Of a DNA stretch of 12,663 nt, positions 6,862-12,663 are shown piece after piece. Source of the DNA: a bacterium UBP1_UBA4771. Lineage in GTDB: Bacteria > Krumholzibacteriota > Krumholzibacteriia > Krumholzibacteriales > Krumholzibacteriaceae. Under the pieces are notes generated by a model. That model was not told the DNA's origin. It searched no databases and saw only the letters and a program-made list of their open reading frames with translations. The DNA is taken from NCBI GenBank assembly GCA_002403295.1, contig DHHN01000147.1, forward strand, positions 13,386 to 26,048. Direction: 5' to 3'. The translations under genes were made by a program, and so were the position numbers. How positions within the stretch are numbered: position 1 is the first letter of the stretch; each line of letters starts with the position of its first letter.

Positions 6862-7350
6862 ATGCCCGCCGACGACGCGATCGCGATACGAAAGGCCGGA
6901 CCGGCCGATGTCCCGATCCTCCTTCGGTTCATCCGCGAGCTCGCCGAGTTCGAGAAGATCTCCCATGAGGTCGCGGCGACCGAGGAGACGATCCGGGAGA
7001 GCCTCTTCGGCCCCTCTCCCGCGGCCGAGGCGATCCTCGCCTATCGCGGCGGCGCTCCCGCGGGCTTCGCCGTCTATTTCGCGAATTTCTCCACCTTCGT
7101 CGGGCGCCCGGGGATCTACATCGAAGATATATACGTTCGGCCGGAGCTTCGCGGAACGGGCGTCGGCAGAACGCTCCTCGTTCACCTCGCCCGCGTCGCG
7201 AAGGAACGGAACGCCGGCAGGATCGAGTTCGCCGTCCTCGACTGGAACCCCGCCCGCGGCTTCTACGAGCGTTTCGCCGCCCGCGCGATGAACGATTGGG
7301 TCTTTTACCGCTTCGACGAAGAGGCGATCGGGAAGCTCGCGGATCTATAG
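6862..7350 (+). CDS. GNAT acetyltransferase, spermidine/thialysine N-acetyltransferase (SSAT)-like
   Basis: The product is 162 residues. GGAGGT at 6845-6850 lies 11 bases before ATG 6862. The N-terminus IRKAGPADVPILLRFIRELAEFEK (9-32) is characteristic of the SSAT-like branch, which continues with HEVAATEETIRESLFG. The acetyl-CoA site is YVRPELRGTGVGRTLL (91-106), with the R-G-x-G-x-G loop at 97-102. The C-terminal FAVLDWNPARGFYERFAA (123-140) matches the family W-N-x-x-x-x-x-F-Y segment. The length is normal for the family (about 160-170). It would acetylate a small amine (polyamine, thialysine or similar) in the cytoplasm; the exact amine cannot be told. It is a single-gene unit, convergent with the ORP-type operon and ending only 6 bases from it. 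The A+T-rich palindrome region is immediately upstream. Confidence 0.9.
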   Translation: MPADDAIAIRKAGPADVPILLRFIRELAEFEKISHEVAATEETIRESLFGPSPAAEAILAYRGGAPAGFAVYFANFSTFVGRPGIYIEDIYVRPELRGTGVGRTLLVHLARVAKERNAGRIEFAVLDWNPARGFYERFAARAMNDWVFYRFDEEAIGKLADL

Positions 7351-7356
7351 GGACCG

Positions 7357-7806
7357 TTATCGGGCGCCGGCGGGCGGCCTGCGCATGAAGGTCGCCTCCG
7401 CCCTGGCCGCGACGCGCCGCGCCGCCATGAGCTCCGCCGAAACGCGGTAGATCGGCGGACGCTCGCGGACGATGCGGGCCTTGACCTCGAGGAGCGCGTC
7501 GCACGGGACCGGATGGAGGAACCGCACGCGCAGCTCGCCGGTGACGGCCGGAATCCCGCGATCGAGCATGCAATGCGTCATGGCCGCGTCGAGCAGCGTG
7601 CAGATTATCCCCCCGTGGAGAACGCCGTCGTAGCCCTGCATCGCGGCATCCGCCCGGACACGCGCGCGCACGCCGGCATCGCCGTCGGGCTCGAAGCGGA
7701 GCCCGAGGGACCACGGATTGCGGTCGCCGCAGACGACGCAGCGGCGGTGCTCGCTCCGGGCCGCGCGGGGTTCGCCGCGTTTCGCTCTCTCGGGCGGTTC
7801 TTTCAA
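7357..7806 (-). CDS. PaaI-like hotdog-fold thioesterase
   Basis: The product is 149 residues if it starts at TTG 7806, which overlaps the stop of the CGGC gene as TTGA. AGGAAG lies 7 bases upstream. No in-frame ATG lies early enough to keep the conserved N-terminus, so TTG is the best start. The fold signature is GYDGVLHGGIICTLLDAAMTH (58-78), with the HGG loop and D73 typical of the PaaI/YbgC-like hotdog acyl-CoA thioesterases. C23-x2-C26 in RRCVVCGDRNPWSLGL is common in a subgroup where the N-terminal CxxC precedes the hotdog domain. It likely hydrolyses an acyl- or aryl-CoA; the substrate is unknown. It is last in the eight-gene minus operon, and its link to cluster chemistry is not obvious. 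Confidence 0.85.
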   Translation of the reverse strand: MKEPPERAKRGEPRAARSEHRRCVVCGDRNPWSLGLRFEPDGDAGVRARVRADAAMQGYDGVLHGGIICTLLDAAMTHCMLDRGIPAVTGELRVRFLHPVPCDALLEVKARIVRERPPIYRVSAELMAARRVAARAEATFMRRPPAGAR

Positions 7807-8246
7807 TTGTAGTCTTCCTGGATCCGCCGGTCCTCGTTCATCAGATCTCCGGCGATCTCCGCCATGTTCATTTGCTTCCAGAAGGGAAGCTTCGCGTGCA
7901 TCTCGGCGTACTTGAGCGGAATCGGGTGCGTACCGATCCGCACGGGAATCCCGAAGGCCGCCTCGATGTACTCCTTGAACTGCCGGATCCGCGGACAGGG
8001 CGGATAGCCGACGACGAGGCCGGTGGCGAGGTGAACGACCTCCGCGCCGTTGCGCTTCATCTCGGCCGGTACGTATTCGATGTTGCCGCCGGGGCAGCCG
8101 CCGCAATAGGAGAAGCCCACGATCTCGACGGGCTCATCCTTCGCGTACGCGGAAAAGGCCCCCACGCGCTCGCGCAGCGCTCTGAAACATTTTCCGCCGC
8201 CGCAGCTCTGGTAGCGGCCGCAGATGACGATGCCGATCTTCTTCAT
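7803..8246 (-). CDS. CGGC-domain protein
   Basis: The product is 147 residues. GGAGGTG (8258-8264 on the complement) lies 11 bases before ATG 8246, in the 29-base gap after the Mrp fusion gene. It begins MKKIGIVICGRYQSCGGGKC, with C9, C15 and C20, then YCGGCPGG (C48, C51) and YPPCPRIRQF (C84). This is the pattern of CGGC-domain proteins, which are predicted to bind metal or a cluster through these cysteines but whose function is not established. Position directly behind the Fe-S ATPases supports a role in metal or sulfur handling. It probably acts in the cytoplasm, as there is no signal peptide. Its TGA overlaps the TTG start of the thioesterase, implying translational coupling. Confidence 0.85.
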   Translation of the reverse strand: MKKIGIVICGRYQSCGGGKCFRALRERVGAFSAYAKDEPVEIVGFSYCGGCPGGNIEYVPAEMKRNGAEVVHLATGLVVGYPPCPRIRQFKEYIEAAFGIPVRIGTHPIPLKYAEMHAKLPFWKQMNMAEIAGDLMNEDRRIQEDYN

Positions 8247-8275
8247 GACCCGTATCGCACCTCCGTCGCGTCGAA

Positions 8276-8614
8276 TCAGTGGTCGCAGACGTTTTCGCCG
8301 GTCTCGAGCCTTCCGGCGAGGTAGTCGCCGACGACGGCCTCGGGAGATCCGGCCGGCGCCCCCACGATAACACGAATGCCGCTGTCGGCAAAGAGATCCT
8401 GCGCCCGGCGTCCCATACCGCCCGCGATGACGAGGTTCGCGCCCTTGTCGGCGAGCCATCGCGGCAGGAGCCCGGGCTCGTGCGGCGGCGCCTCGAGATC
8501 CTCCCGCCGCACGATCTTTTTCGCGGCGGGATCCACTTCGACAAGGGCGAAGCGCTCGCAGTGGCCGAAATGCATCGACAATTTTCCATCGGAAACGGGA
8601 ACGGCGATCTTCAT
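8276..8614 (-). CDS. Possible separately translated NifX-type domain from an internal start
   Basis: Inside the Mrp fusion, in the same frame, ATG 8614 (Met286) begins exactly at the NifX domain (MKIAVPVSDG). It is preceded by AGGAGG (8623-8628 on the complement) with an 8-base spacer, a full Shine-Dalgarno match. The product would be 112 residues, the size of a standalone NifX/ORP-like protein. This may give a full-length fusion and a free NifX domain from one gene. It may instead be a relic of two fused genes. Confidence 0.45.
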   Translation of the reverse strand: MKIAVPVSDGKLSMHFGHCERFALVEVDPAAKKIVRREDLEAPPHEPGLLPRWLADKGANLVIAGGMGRRAQDLFADSGIRVIVGAPAGSPEAVVGDYLAGRLETGENVCDH

Positions 8615-9469
8615 GCTCTGTTCCTCCTTCGAAACCGGGCGTTCCCGAGGAACCGGCGGCACGGCGCCCGGATCCGACGACTCGATCGATTTCACGATTT
8701 CGCCCATGATCCTCGCGGCGGGCGAATCGGCGAAATCGCGGATATACGCGCGGCCGGCGTCGCCGCTTTCGGCGATCCTCGGATCGAGAGGAATGGAGCC
8801 GAGGAACGGCACGCCCATGTCCTCCGCGATGCGCCTGCCGCCGCCTTCCCGCAGCACGGCCGTGACGGTCCCGCAATTGGGACAGACGAAGCCGCTCATG
8901 TTCTCGACGACGCCGAGCACCGGAACCTTGAGCTCGCGGCAGAAACTGATCGACTTGCGGACGTCCACCGCGGATACCTTCTGCGGCGTCGTGACGACGA
9001 TCGCGCCGTCGACCGTGCCGAGGAGCTGGCAGACCGAGAGCGGTTCGTCCCCCGTGCCGGGAGGCGAATCGATGACGAGCACGTCGAGCTCGCCCCACGA
9101 GACGTCCGCGAGAAATTGCCTGATGGCGTTCATCTTCATGGGACCTCGCCAGATCACCGGATCGTCGGGGCTCCGCAGAAAGAGACCGAGCGAGAGGACC
9201 TTGATGCCGTCGATCTCCACGGGAACGATCGCGCCGTCCTCGAATCCGGGTTGCTTCGCCTCGAGCCCGAGCATCGTCGGCACGCTCGGCCCGTGGATGT
9301 CGACGTCGAGCAGACCCGCTTTTCTGCCGGCGATCGCGAGCGCCGCGGCGAGATTGACGGCCACGGTGCTCTTGCCCACGCCGCCCTTCCCCGAGAGAAC
9401 GAGAATCTTGCGGCGGACGCTGCGCATGCGATCGAGCACGGACTGGTTCGAAAAATCATTGGATGCCAT
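8276..9469 (-). CDS. mrp: Mrp/NBP35 ATPase fused to a C-terminal NifX-type domain (MrpORP architecture)
   Basis: The product is 397 residues from ATG 9469. An in-frame ATG at 9481 is less likely, because the codons after it form the GGAGGAG that serves the second ATG. Residues about 15-265 are an Mrp/NBP35 P-loop ATPase. They include LSGKGGVGKST (25-35, deviant Walker A with Lys28 and Lys33), DVDIHGPSVPTMLG (55-68) and DSPPGTGDEPLSV (134-146). They also include CPNCG with C196-x2-C199, which binds a bridging Fe-S cluster between subunits in this family. A Pro-rich linker (267-285) leads to a dinitrogenase Fe-Mo cofactor/NifX-type domain (286-397), MKIAVPVSDGKLSMHFG to NVCDH. The family carries Fe-S clusters in the cytosol, and the same fusion is known in Desulfovibrio as MrpORP. 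It overlaps the upstream ATPase by 14 bases. Confidence 0.93.
   Translation of the reverse strand: MASNDFSNQSVLDRMRSVRRKILVLSGKGGVGKSTVAVNLAAALAIAGRKAGLLDVDIHGPSVPTMLGLEAKQPGFEDGAIVPVEIDGIKVLSLGLFLRSPDDPVIWRGPMKMNAIRQFLADVSWGELDVLVIDSPPGTGDEPLSVCQLLGTVDGAIVVTTPQKVSAVDVRKSISFCRELKVPVLGVVENMSGFVCPNCGTVTAVLREGGGRRIAEDMGVPFLGSIPLDPRIAESGDAGRAYIRDFADSPAARIMGEIVKSIESSDPGAVPPVPRERPVSKEEQSMKIAVPVSDGKLSMHFGHCERFALVEVDPAAKKIVRREDLEAPPHEPGLLPRWLADKGANLVIAGGMGRRAQDLFADSGIRVIVGAPAGSPEAVVGDYLAGRLETGENVCDH
8623..8628 (-). promoter_or_regulatory. Perfect internal Shine-Dalgarno AGGAGG within the Mrp fusion gene
   Basis: The hexamer falls in the linker coding region (Lys-Glu-Glu-Gln-Ser), 8 bases before the internal ATG 8614. 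It matches the consensus better than the GGAGGAG used by the main start, which has only 3 bases between it and ATG 9469. Confidence 0.55.
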
Positions 9470-10343
9470 TCGCTCCTCCATACGAAGATACCCTTTCCCA
9501 GATGCCCGCGATGTCTTCCGACGCCGCCCCCCCCGTCTCGACCGGGGCGCGCGCGTCGATCTGCGCCTTCGTGACGGCGGGGTCGTACCTGATGCGGCCC
9601 GCGGCGAGCGCGCCCGCCCGGCGGGCGAGCTTCTCGATGCGCTCGGTCATGCCGCGGTTTATGTCCCACTTGTTCACGCTCACGGCGGCGGGCACGCCGA
9701 AGTGCCGCGCGAGCGCGAGCACCCGTTCGAGATCGTGCTCGCCCGACACCGTGGGCTCCGTCACGATCACCGCGAGGGAGGCGCCCGTGAGGGAGGCGAT
9801 GACGGGACAGCCGATCCCCGGCGGACCGTCGACGATGATGAGCTCCCTCCCGGTCTCCCGCGCGACGCGCCGCGCCTCGCGCCGAACCGTGGAGACGAGC
9901 TTCCCCGAGTTCTCCGCTGCGATGCCGAGGCGCGCGTGGACCATCGGCCCGCAGCGCGTCTCCGAAACCATCCACTCCCCCGAGAGGCTCTCGGGAAAGT
10001 CGATCGCGCCCGCCGGACAGAATCGCACGCACACCCCGCACCCTTCGCACGAGATCGGATCGACCGTGAAAGCGCCCTCGCTCCCGGCGCGCGCTATCGC
10101 CGCGAACCGGCAGAGATCGAGACAGAGCCCGCACCGGGTGCAGTCGCTCTGCCGGATGACCGCCTCGTGCCCGGACCGGAACTCGCTGCGCTGGACGACG
10201 CGGGGCCGGAGCAGCAGATGCAGATCGGCCGCGTCCACGTCGCAATCGGCGACGACGGCCGCTCGGGCGAGCACGGCGAACGAGGCCGCGATGCTCGTCT
10301 TTCCCGTTCCTCCCTTGCCGCTGACGACGACGATCTCTCTCAT
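9456..10343 (-). CDS. MinD/ParA-type P-loop ATPase with inserted 2[4Fe-4S] ferredoxin module (second of pair)
   Basis: The product is 295 residues from ATG 10343, whose ATGA overlaps the stop of the upstream paralogue. The Walker A is SGKGGTGKTS (8-17), followed by VVADCDVDAADLHLLL. A ferredoxin insertion carries C68-x2-C71-x2-C74-x3-C78 and C99-x2-C102-x2-C105-x3-C109, eight ligands for two [4Fe-4S] clusters. The ATPase then resumes with IIVDGPPGIGCPV (169-181) and TEPTVSGEHDLER. Such proteins are annotated as Fe-S ATPases or nucleotide-binding (MinD-like) proteins. Two of them belong to the Desulfovibrio orange protein complex. It probably couples ATP hydrolysis to electron or cluster delivery to the NifX-domain partners, which is inference. 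It overlaps the Mrp fusion start by 14 bases. Confidence 0.92.
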   Translation of the reverse strand: MREIVVVSGKGGTGKTSIAASFAVLARAAVVADCDVDAADLHLLLRPRVVQRSEFRSGHEAVIRQSDCTRCGLCLDLCRFAAIARAGSEGAFTVDPISCEGCGVCVRFCPAGAIDFPESLSGEWMVSETRCGPMVHARLGIAAENSGKLVSTVRREARRVARETGRELIIVDGPPGIGCPVIASLTGASLAVIVTEPTVSGEHDLERVLALARHFGVPAAVSVNKWDINRGMTERIEKLARRAGALAAGRIRYDPAVTKAQIDARAPVETGGAASEDIAGIWERVSSYGGANGIQ

Positions 10344-11182
10344 GACGGCCGCCCGCCACCTTCCACCCGGTCCCGCAGGCGCTCGAAATGCGCCCGGTAC
10401 TCGGGAAGGGCGTCGACGACGATCCCGCCTCGCGAGTAGACCTCCGCGATACGCCGGTCGTCCGGAATTTCGAGCAGTATCGGGATGCCCTTTTCCCGGC
10501 AGAACGCGTGAACGCGTTCGTCTCCGACGCCGATCCGGTTGATGACGACGCCGAGCGGCAGATCGAGCTCGCGCACCATGTCGACGGCGAGCGCGAGATC
10601 GTTGAGCCCGAAGGGCGTCGGTTCGGTCACGAGCGCCACGAAATCGGCGCCGCGGACGGCGGCGATGACGGGGCATGACGTGCCGGGCGGCGCGTCGACG
10701 ATCGCGGGCACGCCGGGGGCGAGCCGCGCCTTGACGGCGCGCACGAGCGGCGGCGCCATGGCGACCCCGACGTCCAGCAGGCCCCGGATCACCGTTATGC
10801 CGTTCGATTCGATCGTCTCGACGACCCCGATCCTCCGCTCCCGTTCCGCGATCGCTCCCCGCGGACAGACGCGCAAGCACCCGCCGCACCCGTGGCAGAG
10901 CTCAGCGAAGACGAGCGGCTTCGTCGCGAGCGAGACGATCGCGTGAAACTCGCAGAACCGCCCGCACTCGCCGCAGGCGTCGCAGAGCGACTCGTCGACG
11001 ACCGGCACCGGGAGCGATACGATATCCCGGGAGCGCGTCTCGCCGCCGAGAAACAGGTGCGCGTTGGGCTCCTCGACGTCGCAGTCGAGAAGCCGCACGG
11101 GCGTTCCCATGACCCGGGCGAGGTTCACGGCGACGGTGGTTTTTCCCGTGCCGCCCTTTCCCGATGCGACGGCGAGGATCAT
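10340..11182 (-). CDS. MinD/ParA-type P-loop ATPase with inserted 2[4Fe-4S] ferredoxin module (first of pair)
   Basis: The product is 280 residues from ATG 11182, overlapping the stop of the ORP-like gene as ATGA. The Walker A is ASGKGGTGKTT (6-16), with LLDCDVEEPNAHLFL (31-45) after it. The ferredoxin insertion has C67-x2-C70-x2-C73-x3-C77 and C96-x2-C99-x2-C102-x3-C106. IVDAPPGTSCPV (161-172) and TEPTPFGLNDL complete the ATPase. It is a clear paralogue of the next gene, with the same domain order, but sequence between motifs has diverged, so it is an old duplication rather than a recent one. The two probably form a heterodimer, as ATPases of this fold act as dimers. This fits the two Fe-S ATPases of the Desulfovibrio ORP complex. 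Confidence 0.92.
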   Translation of the reverse strand: MILAVASGKGGTGKTTVAVNLARVMGTPVRLLDCDVEEPNAHLFLGGETRSRDIVSLPVPVVDESLCDACGECGRFCEFHAIVSLATKPLVFAELCHGCGGCLRVCPRGAIAERERRIGVVETIESNGITVIRGLLDVGVAMAPPLVRAVKARLAPGVPAIVDAPPGTSCPVIAAVRGADFVALVTEPTPFGLNDLALAVDMVRELDLPLGVVINRIGVGDERVHAFCREKGIPILLEIPDDRRIAEVYSRGGIVVDALPEYRAHFERLRDRVEGGGRPS

Positions 11183-11541
11183 GCCCAGTGGCCATCCACG
11201 TCGGCGGAGGACGCTTTTTCGAGCGTCCCCGCGCGGAAACGCTCGAGCGCCTCCGACACGGTCGCCGCGCCGCAGTTGTACACGGCGACGCCCGCCTCGG
11301 TCAGCACGCGAAACGCCTTCGGTCCGCAGTGGCCCGTCACGAGCGCCTGGACGCCCGCGCGGACGATCGTCTGCGCCGCCTGAATGCCGGCGCCCTGAGC
11401 CGCCTCGACGCTCCTGCGGTTGTCGATCGTCTCGAAGGTGTTCGCGTCCGTGTCATGGACGATGAACCGCGGAGCGCGCCCGAAGCGCTCGTCGAGCGGC
11501 GCTTCCGGCGATTCGCCCGAGGTCGTGAAGGCTATCTTCAT
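11179..11541 (-). CDS. NifX/ORP-like dinitrogenase Fe-Mo cofactor-domain protein
   Basis: The product is 120 residues from ATG 11541. This ATG overlaps the DUF5320 gene stop as ATGA, and its own stop overlaps the next ATG in the same way. It is a single NifX/NafY-type domain: MKIAFTTSGESPEAPLDERFGRA (1-23), strand FIVHD, then ALVTGHCGPKAFRVL (66-80), VAVYNCG (85-91) and SEALERFRAG. Length and layout match the orange protein (ORP), which in Desulfovibrio holds a Mo-Cu-sulfide cluster noncovalently. Other family members carry or protect Fe-S or Fe-Mo precursors. C72 and C90 are candidate metal-site residues. Which metal this one binds is unknown. The operon position beside the Fe-S ATPases supports the ORP reading. 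Confidence 0.88.
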   Translation of the reverse strand: MKIAFTTSGESPEAPLDERFGRAPRFIVHDTDANTFETIDNRRSVEAAQGAGIQAAQTIVRAGVQALVTGHCGPKAFRVLTEAGVAVYNCGAATVSEALERFRAGTLEKASSADVDGHWA

Positions 11542-11912
11542 GCGCCCCCTTCAGCACGCCCGCTCTCGAGCTCCTGCAGGCGCTTCTTGATCTCCTCGAG
11601 CTCGCCTTGCAGCGACCGCGCCTGCGCCTCGAGCCATTGCTTCTCGGCGCCCTCATCGGTGGCGGCGCTGGTCGCCGCGTACGGGGCGGGCCATCCGCCG
11701 AAGCGCATCCATCCCGGAAGCCCGGTGGCGTAGTACCGGTGCCGAAAACCGCGGCCGGCGCCGAACCCCCGGCCTCTTCCACCGCCCATGCCGAAGCCTC
11801 GGCCCGGCGCGGGGTTCGCGTATCCCGGCATGCCGAGGCCCGCGCAGTACCCCGCGCCCCGGCCCGTCATCGGCCCCATCCCCATGGGACCCGTTCTGTC
11901 TCCTCCCGGCAT
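11538..11912 (-). CDS. DUF5320-type small Gly/Met-rich protein with C-terminal coiled coil
   Basis: The product is 124 residues from ATG 11912, with AGGAGG (11922-11927 on the complement) 9 bases upstream. The N-terminus MPGGDRTGPMGMGPMTGRGAGYCAG (positions 1-25) is the DUF5320 signature. It is followed by a Gly/Arg/Phe-rich stretch (38-56) and an aromatic segment (RYYATGLPGWMRFGGW). The C-terminal helix at about 88-118 (EKQWLEAQ to RLQELE) has heptad spacing consistent with a coiled coil. There is a single Cys at 23. The function is unknown. In many anaerobes these genes lie beside NifX-domain and Fe-S ATPase genes, as here, so a scaffold or partner role is plausible. The TGA overlaps the ORP-like start. 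Confidence 0.85.
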   Translation of the reverse strand: MPGGDRTGPMGMGPMTGRGAGYCAGLGMPGYANPAPGRGFGMGGGRGRGFGAGRGFRHRYYATGLPGWMRFGGWPAPYAATSAATDEGAEKQWLEAQARSLQGELEEIKKRLQELESGRAEGGA

Positions 11913-11938
11913 TTTTGCTGCCCTCCTTTCGAAATAGC

Positions 11939-12556
11939 TTATTCCCTCGTCAACATGGCGCCGCACTTCGCGCATCGCTTCTGGTTGCATGGGATCCCGC
12001 GCTCGTGCGTCTCCCGATACCCGCAGCTCGGACACACGCATGCCCCGCCCGGTCCGCTTGCGCTCCCGCCGCCCATCCGTCCCATACCGCCCCCGCGGGC
12101 ACCCCTCCGGTTCATTCCTCCGCCGCCCCCGCCGCCCCCCATTCCTCCTCCTCTGTTCCGTCCCTGCATGAATCCTCCCTCCCTTCCCGCGCCTCCGCGA
12201 GACCGAAACCCGAGCCCTCGGCCCCAGCAGCCCGGCATCGCGAACGGCTCCTGCCGGAGCGTGCCGGCGAGCCAGGCGCTCTCCACATCGTGGACGCCTC
12301 CGGCGACGAACGGAATCACCTCGATGCCGTGAGCCGCGATCGTCGCGCACAGAGGCCTCGAGATCGCGCCGCACACGAGGACCGAGATCCCCTTGGAAAC
12401 GAGCCACTGCGCCTTGCCGGGCGCCTCGGCCGCAGGCACGCCGACCGTTTCCGACCGCACGACGCGGCCCGCCTCCGCCTCGACCACGCGCACGCTGCGC
12501 GCCACGTCGAAAACAGGAGCTATCCGCTCGTCCCATATCGCGAATGCGGCCTTCAT
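11939..12556 (-). CDS. NifX-domain protein with Gly-rich linker and C-terminal Cys-rich (zinc-ribbon/rubredoxin-like) tail
   Basis: The product is 205 residues from ATG 12556. An in-frame ATG at 12589 would add MTHSKGDGEPA. The AAAGGAG between the two lies 14 bases before 12556, an unusually long spacing, so the start is not certain. MKAAFAIWDERIAPVFDVA is a classic NifX domain start, which favours 12556. Residues 1-105 are the NifX-type domain. Residues 112-172 are low-complexity Gly/Arg/Met, including eight consecutive Gly. The tail has C175-x2-C178-x11-C190-x4-C195-x2-C198 in CPSCGYRETHERG..PC..CAKCG, a conserved metal-binding module seen with DUF5320 neighbours. It probably binds Zn or Fe through the tail and a cluster through the head. 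It is the first gene of the operon and lies 26 bases before the DUF5320 gene. Confidence 0.85.
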   Translation of the reverse strand: MKAAFAIWDERIAPVFDVARSVRVVEAEAGRVVRSETVGVPAAEAPGKAQWLVSKGISVLVCGAISRPLCATIAAHGIEVIPFVAGGVHDVESAWLAGTLRQEPFAMPGCWGRGLGFRSRGGAGREGGFMQGRNRGGGMGGGGGGGGMNRRGARGGGMGRMGGGSASGPGGACVCPSCGYRETHERGIPCNQKRCAKCGAMLTRE

Positions 12557-12663
12557 CGCCGGTTCACCGTCTCCTTTCGAATGAGTCATGGAGCATCCGC
12601 CGTTCCAACCGTACCGGGCGCGCCACCAGACCTGTAACACTTGCTATGATTGAGGATTACGAG
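12557..12663 (-). other. Upstream region of the ORP-type operon, cut by the window edge
   Basis: These 107 bases precede the first operon gene. I see no convincing sigma-70 pair. I also see no sigma-54 type GG-N10-GC element, although sigma-54 drives the orp operons in Desulfovibrio vulgaris. The promoter may lie beyond the window. Confidence 0.4.

Noticed and set aside
6674..7291. Plus-strand open frame across the intergenic region and into the acetyltransferase
   Set aside because: It is out of frame with the recognised GNAT gene, has Ser/Arg/Pro-rich sequence, and overlaps the structured RNA candidate.
8279..10439. Long plus-strand open frames opposite the Mrp fusion and ferredoxin-ATPase genes
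   Set aside because: The minus strand here carries unmistakable Walker A and ferredoxin motifs; the plus frames are composition artefacts.
11939..12180. Gly-rich coding region (poly-C on the plus strand) as a phase-variable or CRISPR-like repeat
   Set aside because: The runs are short and irregular, do not form a regular repeat unit, and are explained by a Gly/Arg/Met-rich linker in a frame that continues into a conserved Cys tail.
12557..12663. Sigma-54 promoter upstream of the ORP-type operon, expected from Desulfovibrio
   Set aside because: No GG-N10-GC arrangement with the flanking consensus was found on the minus strand in the bases available.

Overview
This is a GC-rich, densely coded bacterial window with 13 genes in four transcription units. 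Few gaps exceed 100 bases. The organism is probably a Gram-negative-type bacterium, because it encodes a full-length DsbD and a secreted beta-propeller protein. It is probably anaerobic or microaerophilic, because half the window is an iron-sulfur ATPase / NifX-domain operon of the 'orange protein' (ORP) type known from Desulfovibrio and other anaerobes. The phylum cannot be fixed from sequence reading alone.

Left part. A histidine phosphatase gene (574 to 1, minus strand, cut by the window edge) is divergent from a plus-strand operon at 773-6640. That operon encodes an exported LVIVD-repeat beta-propeller protein, the membrane thiol:disulfide reductase DsbD, a fumarylacetoacetate-hydrolase-family enzyme and a GT4 glycosyltransferase. 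The genes are separated by 16 and 3 bases, then overlap by 4. Each half of the divergent gap has a promoter-like sequence and a strong hairpin.

Middle. The 221-base gap at 6641-6861 is the least explained DNA here. The minus strand carries a near-consensus sigma-70 promoter (TTGACA, 17 bases, TACAAT). It would drive a short RNA with a closing stem, a large internal loop and an apical hairpin, followed by a terminator-like hairpin. No coding gene lies downstream in that direction, so I read it as a candidate standalone small RNA. Its closing stem resembles that of 6S RNA, but its core is far too short for a normal 6S RNA. A perfect palindrome overlaps the promoter -35 box. A SSAT-like GNAT acetyltransferase gene follows on the plus strand.

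Right part. A minus-strand operon of eight genes runs from 12556 down to 7357. In transcription order it encodes: a NifX-domain protein with a Gly-rich linker and Cys-rich tail; a DUF5320-type small protein; a standalone NifX/ORP-like protein; two tandem MinD/ParA-type ATPases, each with an 8-Cys ferredoxin module; an Mrp/NBP35 ATPase fused to a C-terminal NifX domain (MrpORP architecture); a CGGC-domain protein; and a PaaI-like hotdog thioesterase. Five of the seven junctions overlap, three of them as ATGA. The set resembles the ORP complex of Desulfovibrio vulgaris, whose proteins concern Fe-S and Mo/Cu-S cluster handling and have been linked to cell division. The single-strand layout and the added CGGC and thioesterase genes are distinctive. 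The NifX domain of the Mrp fusion also has its own internal ATG behind a perfect AGGAGG, suggesting one gene makes two proteins.
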